Part shown: in pieces, positions 50,152 to 59,988 of the stretch | Numbering within the stretch: the first letter of the stretch is position 1 | Layout: every line of letters starts with the position of its first letter | Source of the DNA: Bowmanella sp. JS7-9 | GTDB lineage: Bacteria; Pseudomonadota; Gammaproteobacteria; Enterobacterales; Alteromonadaceae | NCBI RefSeq assembly: GCF_004329715.1 | Contig: NZ_JXSY01000002.1 | Location: 186,001-250,000 of the forward strand | Length of the DNA stretch: 64,000 nucleotides | Direction: 5' to 3' | The notes under the pieces: generated by a model | What the model was told of the DNA's origin: nothing | Seen by the model: the letters and a program-made list of their open reading frames with translations, nothing else | The model's database searches: none | Translations under genes and position numbers: made by a program

Positions 50152-51522
50152 TTAGCATTCAATGATATTGACGGCGAGACCACCACGGGCGGTTTCTTTG
50201 TATTTAGACTTCATGTCATTACCTGTATCCCACATGGTTTTAATCACTTTATCCAGGGATACTTTGTGGTCGCCGCTGCCGCGCAGCGCCAAACGCGCCG
50301 CATTGATGGCCTTTATAGCGCCCATGGCATTACGCTCGATACAAGGTACCTGTACCAGGCCACCGACGGGATCACAGGTCAGGCCAAGGTTGTGCTCCAT
50401 GCCAATTTCAGCTGCGTTTTCTACCGCGGAAATTGAACCGCCTAAGATTTCGCACAGACCACCGGCAGCCATAGAACAAGCCACGCCGACTTCACCCTGG
50501 CAGCCCACTTCGGCGCCACTAATCGAGGCATTTTTCTTGTATAAGATACCAATGGCGGCGGCGGTCAGGAAATAACGGGCGACCGTGTTGTGGTCTACCG
50601 GGCGGACAAACTGATCAAAGTAGCGTAACACTGCGGGAATAATTCCTGCCGCGCCGTTGGTCGGGGCGGTGACGACGCGGCCACCGGCTGCGTTTTCTTC
50701 GTTAACTGCCAGTGCAAACAGGTTGATCCAGTCCATTGGTTGCATCGGATCGGCACTATGTTCACTGACCAGACGGCGGTAAAGGCCCGGTGCACGACGC
50801 ATCACTTTTAAGCCACCGGGTAATACGCCTTCGGTATCGATACCGCGCTGAATACAGCTCAGCATTACCTGCCAGATATGCCACAGTTGATCCTTGATGT
50901 CTTTTTCGCTGCGTAACGAGCGTTCATTACGCATCATCAGTGAACTGATACTCAGACCGTTATCTTTGCATTGCTGCAACAACGCGGCGGCGCTGTCAAA
51001 CGGGAAGGGGACATCGACTTCATTGATGATCGCTTCCTGTTTTTGGCTGGTGAATTCCTCTTCTTTAAGAATAAAGCCACCACCAATGCTGTAATAACTT
51101 TGCGAGCGCAGTACCACGTCACCCTGTTTAGCATGAAATGTCAGGCCATTTGCGTGCAGCGGTAAACACTTGCGACGGTGGAAGACAATTGCGTCCTGAC
51201 GGGGGAAACGAATGATCTTTTCTCCCAGCACATTAAGGGTTTGCTCGCGCTCGATGGTGGCCAAGCGTCCATCGACGCTGTCCACATCGACCGTTTCCGG
51301 ATCATCACCTTCGAGGCCCAGGATCACCGCTTTGCCGGTACCATGACCTTTACCGGTCTGGCCTAACGAGCCAAATAATTCTGTTTCAATACTATCGACG
51401 TTTGCCAGCAGGCCGTCTTGTTTTAATTCGTTCACAAACGTGCAGGCGGCGCGCATCGGGCCCACAGTATGGGAGCTCGACGGGCCAATGCCTATCTTGA
51501 ACATATCAAACACGCTGATCAT
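50152..51522 (-). CDS. sdaA: L-serine ammonia-lyase (iron-sulfur type)
   Basis: 456 residues, the one-chain form. The beta domain opens [23 protein letters not shown]; the alpha domain has the Fe-S cysteines in [16 protein letters not shown] and [15 protein letters not shown]. It deaminates serine to pyruvate and ammonia. Could equally be named sdaB; the two are isozymes. Single gene with its own terminator. Confidence 0.94.
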   Translation of the reverse strand: MISVFDMFKIGIGPSSSHTVGPMRAACTFVNELKQDGLLANVDSIETELFGSLGQTGKGHGTGKAVILGLEGDDPETVDVDSVDGRLATIEREQTLNVLGEKIIRFPRQDAIVFHRRKCLPLHANGLTFHAKQGDVVLRSQSYYSIGGGFILKEEEFTSQKQEAIINEVDVPFPFDSAAALLQQCKDNGLSISSLMMRNERSLRSEKDIKDQLWHIWQVMLSCIQRGIDTEGVLPGGLKVMRRAPGLYRRLVSEHSADPMQPMDWINLFALAVNEENAAGGRVVTAPTNGAAGIIPAVLRYFDQFVRPVDHNTVARYFLTAAAIGILYKKNASISGAEVGCQGEVGVACSMAAGGLCEILGGSISAVENAAEIGMEHNLGLTCDPVGGLVQVPCIERNAMGAIKAINAARLALRGSGDHKVSLDKVIKTMWDTGNDMKSKYKETARGGLAVNIIEC

Positions 51523-51650
51523 GTAGGGTTCCGTTTTCTAAAATTGTGCCGATTGTCTATGAAGTCTGCTTACAACAAAAGCACACCGGCAGGATAAGCT
51601 GGTTAATGGAATGTAAAGATTAGTTGCAGGCCAGAGGCAATGCAGGGTGA

Positions 51651-52220
51651 TTATACCCTGAGTAAGTGACTTAGGTTGCGGATAAAAGCAGCAGTCGCAC
51701 CCCAAATTAACTTGTCGGTCCACGGAATAAAGTAGATGGGAAAGTCCCGTCCGTGACGATTTACCCAGTGCACGTGCTGATTCGCCGGGTGAATTAAATG
51801 GGCCAACGGCACGCTGAATATACTCTCGACTTCACTGGGATCGGCGTTTAACGCCGGCAATTGCGCCGTCCAGCCGATAAACGGGGTAACTTCAAACCCA
51901 CTGATTGTTTTGTAAGGGCTCAGTTGCCCAACCGGGGTAATGTGACTGGCAGGCAGGGCGATTTCTTCCTCACATTCTCTCAGCGCGGTGGCCAGTAAAT
52001 CACTATCTGCGGGTTCACGCCCGCCACCGGGAAAGCTGATTTGCCCACCATGGTGACGTAAATGTGAGGCGCGTACAGTGAATAACATTTCTAACTCGTC
52101 TTCGCCAAAAAGTGTCATCATAACCGCCGCCTGGCGGGCACTATGGCGCAGGGGATAGTCTGGTTCACTATGCCGGGCGGTTTGGCAGTGAAAGCGTGAA
52201 AAAAACGTCGTTTTATCCAC
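51651..52220 (-). CDS. nudL: CoA pyrophosphatase, NUDIX family
   Basis: 189 residues. The NUDIX box GGGREPADSDLLATALRECEEEIAL and the downstream LIWGATAAFIRNL (family UPF0035/NudL) mark the CoA-specific group; the box has Ile-Ala where the general consensus has Gly, as in other NudL proteins. It should split CoA or oxidised CoA to phosphopantetheine and 3',5'-ADP. GTG start at 52220 overlaps the pabB end by eight bases, with GGAG upstream, the conserved pabB-nudL pairing. Confidence 0.9.
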   Translation of the reverse strand: MDKTTFFSRFHCQTARHSEPDYPLRHSARQAAVMMTLFGEDELEMLFTVRASHLRHHGGQISFPGGGREPADSDLLATALRECEEEIALPASHITPVGQLSPYKTISGFEVTPFIGWTAQLPALNADPSEVESIFSVPLAHLIHPANQHVHWVNRHGRDFPIYFIPWTDKLIWGATAAFIRNLSHLLRV

Positions 52221-53589
52221 CCATGTTCTCCAGTACAGGCAGAATTTTATTCACCTTATGATAGGTCTCCTGATATTCGCTGTCGGCTGCAGAGTCCAAC
52301 ACCAGTCCACCACCTGCCCAACAATAAATTTTGCCTTGTTCACACAGCAGGGTACGAATGGTAATACTGGTATCCATATGGCCGTGATAACTGACGTAAC
52401 CAATACTGCCACAATAAATATTACGCCGTTGTGGCTCTAATTCTTCAATGACCTGCATCGCACGGATTTTTGGTGCACCGGTAATCGAACCGCCGGGAAA
52501 CGCACCGCGCAATAAATCTAGAGGGTGGCTATTGTCAGCCAATTCGCCTGTTACGGTGGATACCAGATGGTGCACCGCGGGAAAGGTTTCAATCGCAAAA
52601 AGAGACGGCACCTTTACGCTACCGGGTTTGCAGTGTTTGCTTAAATCATTGCGCAGCAGGTCGACAATCATCAGGTTTTCGGCGCGATCTTTCTCTGATG
52701 CCTGCAATTGGGCAATTTCCTGCGCGTCTTTATGCGCGTCGTGGTGATTAGGGCGCGTGCCTTTAATCGGTTTGGTTTCCACTCGTTTATTGTCGACCTG
52801 TAAAAATCGCTCGGGCGAAGCGCTTAGGATTGCGGACTCGGGCAAGCGGATAAAAGCCGAAAATGGCGCGTTATTGGCTCGGCGTAATGCCAAAAATGCC
52901 TGCCATTCATCGCCTTCGTAGCTGGCATCAAAGCGCTGCGCCAGATTGACCTGATAACAGTCGCCGGCGCGCAGATAATCCTGCACCTGATTAAATTTCT
53001 GGCTGTACTGCGCTTCATTCATATTGGCCTGCCACGGGCGGGTCAACCTGAAAGCTGTTTTGCGAGCGACCAGATTCGCGGCTAGGGTTTCCCATTCACT
53101 GGCTTGTGCCAAATCCTGCTGCGAATAACCGGTCAGGTATATGTGGCCGTTGCTGCGCTCCTTAATAATCGCCCAGCGATATATACCCACCGCCATATCC
53201 GGCGTTATGTATGGGGATTCGGCCGCAACCGGCAATGTTTCAAAGCGTCTGCCCAGATCGTAGCCAAAGTGGCCCATCGCACCGGCGTAAAACGGCAGGT
53301 TTGCCGGCGTGATACTGCCACTGAAATGCTGCCCTAATGCACGCTGTAGCAAGTTCAGCGGATCATCATCTGAGGTAATGCTTTTATTCGATGCCGTATC
53401 GGTAATGGTGGTGGTATTTCCTTGGGTCACCAGAGTGCTGACCGGTTCAGCCACCAACAGATCATAACGGGCGTTGACATGGTCACTGTTGCCACTATCG
53501 AGCAACATGGCCCAGCTCTGCTGACTAATCTGTTGAAATAGCTCAAAAAGTTCTATGTCAGGCGAAATATTTAATCGAACGGCGTGCAC
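52213..53589 (-). CDS. pabB: Aminodeoxychorismate synthase component I
   Basis: 458 residues from the GTG at 53589; an ATG 25 codons upstream adds an Arg-rich segment unlike other PabB proteins, so I prefer the shorter form, but it remains uncertain. The C-terminal chorismate-binding domain has the family signatures PIKGTRPN, MIVDLLRNDLSKHC and GSITGAPKIRAMQVIEELE. With PabA it aminates chorismate for folate synthesis. No pabA is adjacent. Divergent from the fumarase gene. Confidence 0.92.
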   Translation of the reverse strand: MHAVRLNISPDIELFELFQQISQQSWAMLLDSGNSDHVNARYDLLVAEPVSTLVTQGNTTTITDTASNKSITSDDDPLNLLQRALGQHFSGSITPANLPFYAGAMGHFGYDLGRRFETLPVAAESPYITPDMAVGIYRWAIIKERSNGHIYLTGYSQQDLAQASEWETLAANLVARKTAFRLTRPWQANMNEAQYSQKFNQVQDYLRAGDCYQVNLAQRFDASYEGDEWQAFLALRRANNAPFSAFIRLPESAILSASPERFLQVDNKRVETKPIKGTRPNHHDAHKDAQEIAQLQASEKDRAENLMIVDLLRNDLSKHCKPGSVKVPSLFAIETFPAVHHLVSTVTGELADNSHPLDLLRGAFPGGSITGAPKIRAMQVIEELEPQRRNIYCGSIGYVSYHGHMDTSITIRTLLCEQGKIYCWAGGGLVLDSAADSEYQETYHKVNKILPVLENMGG

Positions 53590-53724
53590 TGGCTGATTTC
53601 TTGTCTGAATTTTACGGTTAATTGGTTTAGCAGGCTGGATACGCCTGCGGCGCAAGGCTATCATAATGCCACTTTTTTAACGACAGGTTGGCATAAATGG
53701 ATGCCGCCCATGCGGGGAATTAAC

Positions 53725-55257
53725 ATGACAGTTATCCGTCAACAGGATTTCATTGATAGCATCGAAGATGCGTTGCAGTTCATTTCGTATTATCACCCAC
53801 TGGATTATGTGAAGGCCGTCGAAGAGGCGTATAACAAAGAACAAAGCCAGGCCGCCAAAGATGCCATGGCGCAAATCCTGATTAATTCGCGTATGTCGGC
53901 CGAAGGTCACCGACCTTTATGTCAGGACACAGGTATCGTCACCTGTTTTGTCAAAATCGGTATGCAGGTGCAGTGGGACAAGCACGACCTGACGGTACAG
54001 CAAATGGTTGATGAAGGTACCCGTCGTGCCTATACCAATCCGGATAACCCTCTGCGTGCTTCAATTGTGGCTGATCCTGCCGGTGCGCGCAAAAATACCA
54101 AAGACAATACTCCGGCCGTGGTGCATATCGATATGGTGCCGGGCGATAAAATTGAAGTGATGATTGCGGCCAAAGGCGGCGGCTCTGAAAACAAATCCAA
54201 GATGGCGATGTTAAACCCTAGTGACGATATCGCTGAGTGGGTAGTCAAAACCCTGCCGACTATGGGCGCGGGCTGGTGTCCGCCGGGTATGATTGGTCTG
54301 GGCATCGGTGGTACTGCCGAAAAAGCTGCAGTATTGGCCAAAGAGTCGTTAATGGATCCGGTTGATATTCAGGAGTTGATCGCCCGTGGCCCGCAAACTA
54401 CTGAAGAAAAATTGCGTGTCGACATCTATGACAAAGTCAATAAATTGGGGATTGGTGCCCAGGGCCTTGGCGGCTTGACGACAGTGGTCGATGTAAAAAT
54501 TAAATCTGTGCCAACTCATGCGGCATCCAAACCTGTGGTATTGATCCCAAACTGCGCTGCTACCCGCCATGCGCATTTTTATCTTGACGGTAGTGGTCCG
54601 GCAGAGCTTAAGCCACCCAAACTGGAAGATTGGCCAGAAGTGACCTGGGAAGTGGCAGAAGGCACACGCCGCGTCAATATGGATGGCCTGACCAAAGCCG
54701 ATATTCAGGATTGGAAAGTGGGTGAGACCATTTTACTGTCAGGTAAGATGCTAACAGGGCGTGATGCTGCGCATAAACGTATTCAAACCATGCTGGACAG
54801 TGGCGAAGGTTTGCCAGAAGGTGTGGATCTGACCAACCGCTTTATTTATTACGTTGGTCCGGTTGATGCGGTAGGTAACGAAGTGGTTGGCCCAGCCGGT
54901 CCAACGACGGCGACGCGCATGGATAAATTTACCGATATGATGCTGGAGCAAACCGGCTTAATCGGCATGATAGGTAAAGCAGAGCGTGGACCGGCAGCGG
55001 TAGAAAGTATTGCCAAACACAATGCGGTATATTTGATGGCTGTAGGTGGTGCTGCGTATCTGGTATCCAAGGCAATTAAAAAGTCCCGCGTGGTCGCGTT
55101 CGAAGATTTAGGTATGGAAGCGATTTATGAGTTTGAAGTCGAAGATATGCCTGTCACGGTTGCGGTAGATAGCACGGGCGCCAATGCCCATCAGACCGGG
55201 CCAGCGATTTGGAAAGCCAAAATTGCCGATCTGGACAGTGTGCTGAAAGCTAAGTAA
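53725..55257 (+). CDS. fumA: Class I (iron-sulfur) fumarate hydratase
   Basis: 510 residues from the ATG at 53725 with GGGGAA upstream; a longer ORF runs into the pabB promoter region. [4Fe-4S] ligands include the Cys in RPLCQDTGI and the Cys in PNCAATRHAH. The alpha and beta domains are fused as in FumA/FumB. It interconverts fumarate and malate in the TCA cycle and is oxygen-labile. Length is close to the shorter marine gammaproteobacterial forms. Ends at a perfect-palindrome terminator. Confidence 0.93.
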   Translation: MTVIRQQDFIDSIEDALQFISYYHPLDYVKAVEEAYNKEQSQAAKDAMAQILINSRMSAEGHRPLCQDTGIVTCFVKIGMQVQWDKHDLTVQQMVDEGTRRAYTNPDNPLRASIVADPAGARKNTKDNTPAVVHIDMVPGDKIEVMIAAKGGGSENKSKMAMLNPSDDIAEWVVKTLPTMGAGWCPPGMIGLGIGGTAEKAAVLAKESLMDPVDIQELIARGPQTTEEKLRVDIYDKVNKLGIGAQGLGGLTTVVDVKIKSVPTHAASKPVVLIPNCAATRHAHFYLDGSGPAELKPPKLEDWPEVTWEVAEGTRRVNMDGLTKADIQDWKVGETILLSGKMLTGRDAAHKRIQTMLDSGEGLPEGVDLTNRFIYYVGPVDAVGNEVVGPAGPTTATRMDKFTDMMLEQTGLIGMIGKAERGPAAVESIAKHNAVYLMAVGGAAYLVSKAIKKSRVVAFEDLGMEAIYEFEVEDMPVTVAVDSTGANAHQTGPAIWKAKIADLDSVLKAK

Positions 55258-55261
55258 TTAT

Positions 55262-55287
55262 AAGGGCCTGAATTCAGGCCCTTTTTT
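55262..55287 (+). terminator. Rho-independent terminator after fumA
   Basis: AAGGGCCTGA/TCAGGCCCTT with an AATT centre, followed by six T residues. Confidence 0.88.
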
Positions 55288-55311
55288 CTAAGAATAACAA
55301 CAAGGAACGCT

Positions 55312-56751
55312 ATGTCTCTGGATATAACGACACTGTCAATTCTGGCTGCCGTGCTTGCAGTCGTGATCGGTTATGGTATCGGCGCTGCAATTGGTCGCAG
55401 TAAAAATAATGCGCTCAGTCAGGATAACCAACAGTTGCAGGATAAACTTTCTCAACAGCTAACGGTATTGCAGGAAAAAGAACAAAAGCTTGATCAACTG
55501 TATGAAGAACAGCGTCAATTGGAGCGCCAGGCAGGCGAGCTAGCGCCGTTAAAGCTTCAGGTAAGTCAGTTGCGTGAAGAGTTGGTACAGTGGCAGGGTA
55601 AATGGCAACAGGCCGAGCAACGGGCCTCCCAGTTACGCACAGAGCTGGAAGCCAATCAGGCCAGATTCGATGGGGTCAACCAGTCTAACGAAGACAAAAT
55701 TGCCCTGTTGCAACAGGCCGAACAACGCCTGACTCAGCAATTTGAGAACCTTGCCAATAAGATCTTTGAACAAAAAACCGAGAAATTCAGTCAGGCCAAT
55801 AAACAGGGACTGGATGCCATTCTGACACCACTTAAAGAGCAGATTGATGGCTTTAAAAAACAAGTCAGTGACCAGTATGTAAAAGAAGGCCAGGAGCGGG
55901 CGTCTTTAAAAACCGAGATTCTGACCCTTAAAGAGTTAAATCAGCGCATTACCGAAGATGCGGCCGCACTGACCAAAGCATTAAAAGGCGATAACAAGCA
56001 GCAGGGGAACTGGGGCGAGGTGGTGCTGAGTAAAATCCTCGATCAATCCGGCTTACGTGAGGGCCATGAGTTTCATACCCAAAGTCACCTGCGTAGTGAT
56101 GAGGGTAAAGCGTTTAAGCCTGACGTGATTGTCGACTTGCCTCAGCAAAAGCAGGTGATCATCGACTCCAAGGTATCGTTATCCGCTTATGAGCGTTACT
56201 TTAATGAGCAAGACGATAGTTTGCGTGATAAGCATCTCAGCGAACACGTGGCTTCGATTCGCAGCCATATCAAAGAGTTGGGTAAGAAGGACTATCAGAA
56301 GCTGGAAGGGGTAAAAACCTTGGATTATATCCTGATGTTTATCCCCATTGAGCCAGCGTTTTTACTGGCGTTGGATAAAGAACCGGATTTAGTCAAATTG
56401 GCGCTGGATAATAATATTATGTTGGTCAGCCCGACCAACTTGCTGGTGGCGCTGCGTACGATTAATAATATCTGGCAGTATGAATACCAGAATCAGAATG
56501 CTCAGCAAATCGCGAAGAAAGCTGCTGATTTATATGACAAATTTGTCGCCTTCAGTGAAGATATGCTGACCTTGGGCAGAAATCTGGAAACGGTACAAAA
56601 GCGTTATGACGGTGCCATGAACAAACTCAGTGAAGGGCGGGGAAATCTGGTGCGCCGCGCGGAAGAGTTTCGTACCTTAGGGGTGCAGAGCAGTAAAAAG
56701 CTCGACCAAAAATTGTTAGAGGCCGATTCAGGAACCGAAGAGCAGGAATAA
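55312..56751 (+). CDS. rmuC: DNA recombination protein RmuC
   Basis: 479 residues. One N-terminal membrane helix (about 8-26, ILAAVLAVVIGYGIGAAIG), a long Gln/Glu-rich coiled coil (about 35-170) and the RmuC nuclease-like domain with NWGEVVLSKILDQSGLREG, KPDVIVDLPQQKQVIIDSK (a PD-(D/E)XK-like strand) and VKTLDYILMFIPIEPAF. It limits recombination at short inverted repeats. The CBS gene follows after six bases. Confidence 0.93.
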   Translation: MSLDITTLSILAAVLAVVIGYGIGAAIGRSKNNALSQDNQQLQDKLSQQLTVLQEKEQKLDQLYEEQRQLERQAGELAPLKLQVSQLREELVQWQGKWQQAEQRASQLRTELEANQARFDGVNQSNEDKIALLQQAEQRLTQQFENLANKIFEQKTEKFSQANKQGLDAILTPLKEQIDGFKKQVSDQYVKEGQERASLKTEILTLKELNQRITEDAAALTKALKGDNKQQGNWGEVVLSKILDQSGLREGHEFHTQSHLRSDEGKAFKPDVIVDLPQQKQVIIDSKVSLSAYERYFNEQDDSLRDKHLSEHVASIRSHIKELGKKDYQKLEGVKTLDYILMFIPIEPAFLLALDKEPDLVKLALDNNIMLVSPTNLLVALRTINNIWQYEYQNQNAQQIAKKAADLYDKFVAFSEDMLTLGRNLETVQKRYDGAMNKLSEGRGNLVRRAEEFRTLGVQSSKKLDQKLLEADSGTEEQE

Positions 56752-56757
56752 TCGCCG

Positions 56758-57168
56758 ATGAAAGTAAAACAGATTATGACCGCACCGGTCGTCTCGGTGG
56801 AAATGGATGACCGCTTGCATGTGGTGTACGACATTTTTCGTAATGTACGCTTTCATCACCTGATTGTACTGGCCGAGAAAAAGATGGTGGGGATCTTGTC
56901 CGACCGGGATTTACTCAAAGCCATAAGCCCACGGGTCGGCACCAAGCTTGCCGACCCTCATGACGATGCGACGCTGAACAAACGCGTGCATCAGATTATG
57001 ACCCGAGACGTGATTACCATTCATGAAGAAGCAGGCGTGTTGGCGGCGATTAAATTATTCAATCGCCACACTATTTCCTGTTTACCGGTAGTAAATGACA
57101 GTGGTAATTGCGTAGGTATTCTGTCCTGGCGGGATATTTTCCGTCAGATTGAAAAAACCTACGGCTAA
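56758..57168 (+). CDS. CBS-domain pair protein
   Basis: 136 residues made of two CBS motifs: the first around VKQIMTAPVVSVE...VGILSDRDLLKA (about 3-60), the second around QIMTRDVITIHEE...VGILSWRDIFR (about 80-132). CBS pairs usually bind adenosine nucleotides and regulate a partner. It is six bases downstream of rmuC and probably co-transcribed, an arrangement also common in Shewanella-type genomes as far as I recall. Stop overlaps the convergent PEP-CTERM-like gene. Confidence 0.88.
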   Translation: MKVKQIMTAPVVSVEMDDRLHVVYDIFRNVRFHHLIVLAEKKMVGILSDRDLLKAISPRVGTKLADPHDDATLNKRVHQIMTRDVITIHEEAGVLAAIKLFNRHTISCLPVVNDSGNCVGILSWRDIFRQIEKTYG

Positions 57169-58106
57169 TGTTTTTTGCCGGCAAAACGCCTAACGCTTAG
57201 CAATCCTAAAGCTAACACAAGCAGCGTTAAGGATTTGGGCTCAGAAATCAAAATCGTCACGGAACTTTGTGGATCTCTAGCCCAGACATTAATGTGCGAG
57301 TATGCCCGCGGATTATTCTCACCGTTGACGAAATCGCCGGTAGAAATTGTCCCGCTTAACAAGTAGGGGTTGTCCAGCGTTAAGGGCGAAAGAGGATTAT
57401 TAGTCAACTCGTTCGCGAAGATTTGGTTAAAGTCGAAATCGTAAACCGCAAACCCTCCTGTAGATGGACCGGCTCCAGTTTTGACCGAAAATAATAAATG
57501 GTCAAAAGTTGCGCCGCCTAGCAAGGTTTGGACTTTATCTACAATGCCTGGCAGTGGTGTAAGCGTCCAACTACAAAATGTGTCTCCCGCGTTGCACGAG
57601 AAGGTAATATTGATCAGATCACCAATATTAATTTGCTCTGAAGTCGCGATGTAGGGTGATGGTCCAGCATTACTGTAACTAATGTTGCCATCATTAATAT
57701 TGGCAAGATGGATCCATCCAGGATCAGTGAAATTGCCGTCCCCATCGAGATCCTGTAGCTGATTTGGGTCGATAAATTCAAGCCCGGTAAATAATGGAGA
57801 CCCGCCATTGACGTTTTGGAATGCTTCGCCATTTAGCAAACCGTCATAGAGCTGACCAATATTGGGGTGAGGTTCGCTCAATCCGCCAGCATCATCATTT
57901 TCACCCTCGAAAATCAGGCAGCTATTTGCATAATACCCCGGATTGATAGGTCCACTTGCGAGTAAATTCGTACCAGGATCTACAACGTCCGCTACGCCAA
58001 GCAAGGCTGCATTTGTTGTTGAACAGGTTAATTCTGCGCGAGTGAATGACGCGAGTAACAACATGGATAAACCAAATACTAACTTCAGTGTGGATGACAT
58101 TTTCAT
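57165..58106 (-). CDS. Exported protein with PEP-CTERM-like sorting signal
   Basis: 313 residues from the ATG at 58106 (MKMSSTLKL; GGAG nine bases upstream); an ATG five codons earlier with GAGG is nearly as good. A signal peptide (to about ASFTRA) is followed by a beta-rich, Asn/Gly-rich low-charge domain. The C-terminus, SEPKSLTLLVLALGLLSVRR then a short basic tail, is a PEP-CTERM tripartite signal with Ser in place of the first Pro. It implies processing by an exosortase encoded elsewhere and export to the surface or matrix. Function of the core domain unknown. Confidence 0.75.
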   Translation of the reverse strand: MKMSSTLKLVFGLSMLLLASFTRAELTCSTTNAALLGVADVVDPGTNLLASGPINPGYYANSCLIFEGENDDAGGLSEPHPNIGQLYDGLLNGEAFQNVNGGSPLFTGLEFIDPNQLQDLDGDGNFTDPGWIHLANINDGNISYSNAGPSPYIATSEQINIGDLINITFSCNAGDTFCSWTLTPLPGIVDKVQTLLGGATFDHLLFSVKTGAGPSTGGFAVYDFDFNQIFANELTNNPLSPLTLDNPYLLSGTISTGDFVNGENNPRAYSHINVWARDPQSSVTILISEPKSLTLLVLALGLLSVRRFAGKKH

Positions 58107-58183
58107 TGGCTTCGTCTCCATATGGACCCTCGCTCGGATGAACGATTTTATTGTCCATAGTAGAAACAAGCATATTTTGAACC

Positions 58184-58215
58184 AAAAAAATAACTGTATA
58201 CATTTTATACAGTTA
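58184..58215 (-). terminator. AT-rich hairpin terminator after DUF2461 gene
   Basis: A perfect 10-bp inverted repeat, TAACTGTATA/TATACAGTTA, around five bases, followed on the minus strand by seven T residues. It lies about 50 bp past the DUF2461 stop. The stem has only two G-C pairs per arm, unusual for a terminator, so an operator role for the region is an alternative. Confidence 0.55.
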
Positions 58216-58263
58216 CAAAAAGGAGCTATGAAAGAACATGCACTTTAGTAAAATTTTTTGACA

Positions 58264-58944
58264 TTAAAATCTCAAGTTGAGAGCGTCACACAGAAAACGT
58301 TGTAAGGGTTGCGCACGACCATACTGGCGTGCCACCCATTCACATAAATCGTCCTGTTGTGCCTGCTGCCAGTCAAACTCCTGAATGCCAATAAAATCTT
58401 TGCGTTTAATTTCTTCGATCAGTGGGTGCGCCGCATCATAGCCTCGAGGCGGGCGCTGCAGGGATTCGCCGCTGAGCTGATAGGACTCACAAAATGGTTG
58501 GTGGGTAATGGCATCCTGGTACTGTGCGCTTTGATTGGCGATTTTGTCGCGGATAGACTTAAGGGCGTCCGCCGCCGGATGCCAAACGCCCACACCAAGA
58601 AAACACTGCTCGGGATGCAAATGGAAATAAAACCCGGGGGCGTGCACGTCTTTGCCTAATTCATGGCGAAACTGAATGCCAATATTGGTTTTAAACGGCG
58701 ATTTGTCCGCACTGAAACGGACATCCCGATATACCCGCATCAATGAACCACCGACTTTTTTCGGCACGGCTTCATAGTAAGGCGAAATCATCTTGATCCA
58801 GCTCTGCATATCGCTGATAAACGCCAAAGCCGGTTCCCGAACGTGCTGTTCGTAACGCTGTTTATTGTCGGCAAACCAAAGTTTGTCGTTATTAACGCTA
58901 AGTTCGCGCAAAAAGCGCAGGGTTTCCCCGGAAAAATAGCTCAT
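58264..58944 (-). CDS. DUF2461 family protein
   Basis: 226 residues. The start YFSGETLRFLRELSVNNDKLWFADNK, the GGSLMRVYRDVRFSADKSPFKTNIG core and FYFHLHPEQCFLGVGVWHP match DUF2461 (TIGR02453). No enzyme activity is established for the family. It lies nine bases after ppsR in the same direction and is probably co-transcribed with it. Confidence 0.85.
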   Translation of the reverse strand: MSYFSGETLRFLRELSVNNDKLWFADNKQRYEQHVREPALAFISDMQSWIKMISPYYEAVPKKVGGSLMRVYRDVRFSADKSPFKTNIGIQFRHELGKDVHAPGFYFHLHPEQCFLGVGVWHPAADALKSIRDKIANQSAQYQDAITHQPFCESYQLSGESLQRPPRGYDAAHPLIEEIKRKDFIGIQEFDWQQAQQDDLCEWVARQYGRAQPLQRFLCDALNLRF

Positions 58945-58953
58945 ATACAGTTC

Positions 58954-59766
58954 TCAGTACTTGCGCCGTTCCAGCCCGGTAATGGCGAGAATTTTGGCGG
59001 AGATTTCTTCGATGGAAAAAGCTGTACTATCAAGAAACGGGATTTTTTCTTTACGGTACAGGTTTTCTACTTCGCGCAACTCAATACGGCATTGCTGCAG
59101 AGATGCGTAACGGCTGTTGGCGCGACGTTCAGTGCGGATGTCATGCAGACGTTGCGCAGCAATCGTCAGGCCAAACAGCTTGTGTTTGAAGCGTTTTAAC
59201 ACAGCCGGAAGTTTCAGTGTGTCGCGCATATCATCTTCGGTAAACGGGTAATTAGCCGCTTTAATCCCGTATTGTAATGCCAGATATAAACTGGTGGGGG
59301 TTTTGCCTGAGCGGGAGACCCCACACAGAATAATATCCGCCTCACCATAGTCTTTCAGATTTGAGCCGTCATCATTGGCTAACGCAAAATTAACCGCTTC
59401 AATCCGAATATCATAAGTCGTTTCATGAATACTATGGGTGCGATGTTTTTCTGGTTTGGCTTTTACACCCAAGGCTTCTTCAATTTGCGGCACAAAATGA
59501 TTGAGAAAATCGTAATTAACTCCCTCCGATTGACAAATAATTTGCCGCACTTCGGGATTAACGATGGTGTGAAACACCAAAGGTCGCTCACCCGTTTCTT
59601 GAAAACTTACAGAAATTTTCTGATTCACTTCCAGTGCCTGTTCGGCGGTTTCAATAAACGGAATCGTTACGTGTTTGAACTGAACAGGGAATAAAGACAG
59701 CAATGCGTGGCCAAACACTTCGCTGGTAATTGCTGTTCCGTCGGAAATATAAAATGACTTACGCAA
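58954..59766 (-). CDS. ppsR: PEP synthase regulatory protein (kinase/pyrophosphorylase)
   Basis: 270 residues, DUF299 family. The P-loop-like [10 protein letters not shown] is at 149-158. In characterised members this protein uses ADP to phosphorylate and inactivate PEP synthase and Pi to reactivate it. The start is TTG at 59766 with AAGGAG five bases upstream. It is divergent from ppsA, its target enzyme, the common gammaproteobacterial arrangement. Confidence 0.93.
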   Translation of the reverse strand: MRKSFYISDGTAITSEVFGHALLSLFPVQFKHVTIPFIETAEQALEVNQKISVSFQETGERPLVFHTIVNPEVRQIICQSEGVNYDFLNHFVPQIEEALGVKAKPEKHRTHSIHETTYDIRIEAVNFALANDDGSNLKDYGEADIILCGVSRSGKTPTSLYLALQYGIKAANYPFTEDDMRDTLKLPAVLKRFKHKLFGLTIAAQRLHDIRTERRANSRYASLQQCRIELREVENLYRKEKIPFLDSTAFSIEEISAKILAITGLERRKY

Positions 59767-59988
59767 AACAACTCCTTAACAATGTTGTAATTTAATTACC
59801 AAAATAAATAAGAGTTTACTTTTTAATTCCGCACATCATAAAATTCTGCGCAAAAATAGCCAGCATTCAAGGAGTTGAGTGCGGCAAACCCACAAGATGG
59901 CGTGATAATAATTTCTGCTTTCAGGGCGAAAAAAACAATAAAAAGGGCCGTGAAATTCACCACACCACCACAACAGGAGTACCCTACA

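Noticed and set aside
53590-53664. Arg-rich N-terminal extension of PabB
   Set aside because: It resembles no PabB N-terminus and would take most of the promoter space shared with the fumarase gene; the ribosome binding site is not better.
58191-58215. LexA (SOS) box
   Set aside because: CTG and CAG are separated by 13 bases, not the ten of the gammaproteobacterial LexA site; a terminator explains the repeat and the T run better.
59875-59988. N-terminal extension of PEP synthase from a TTG
   Set aside because: The 38 added residues are not family-like, and the GTG at 59989 gives exactly the expected 792 residues.
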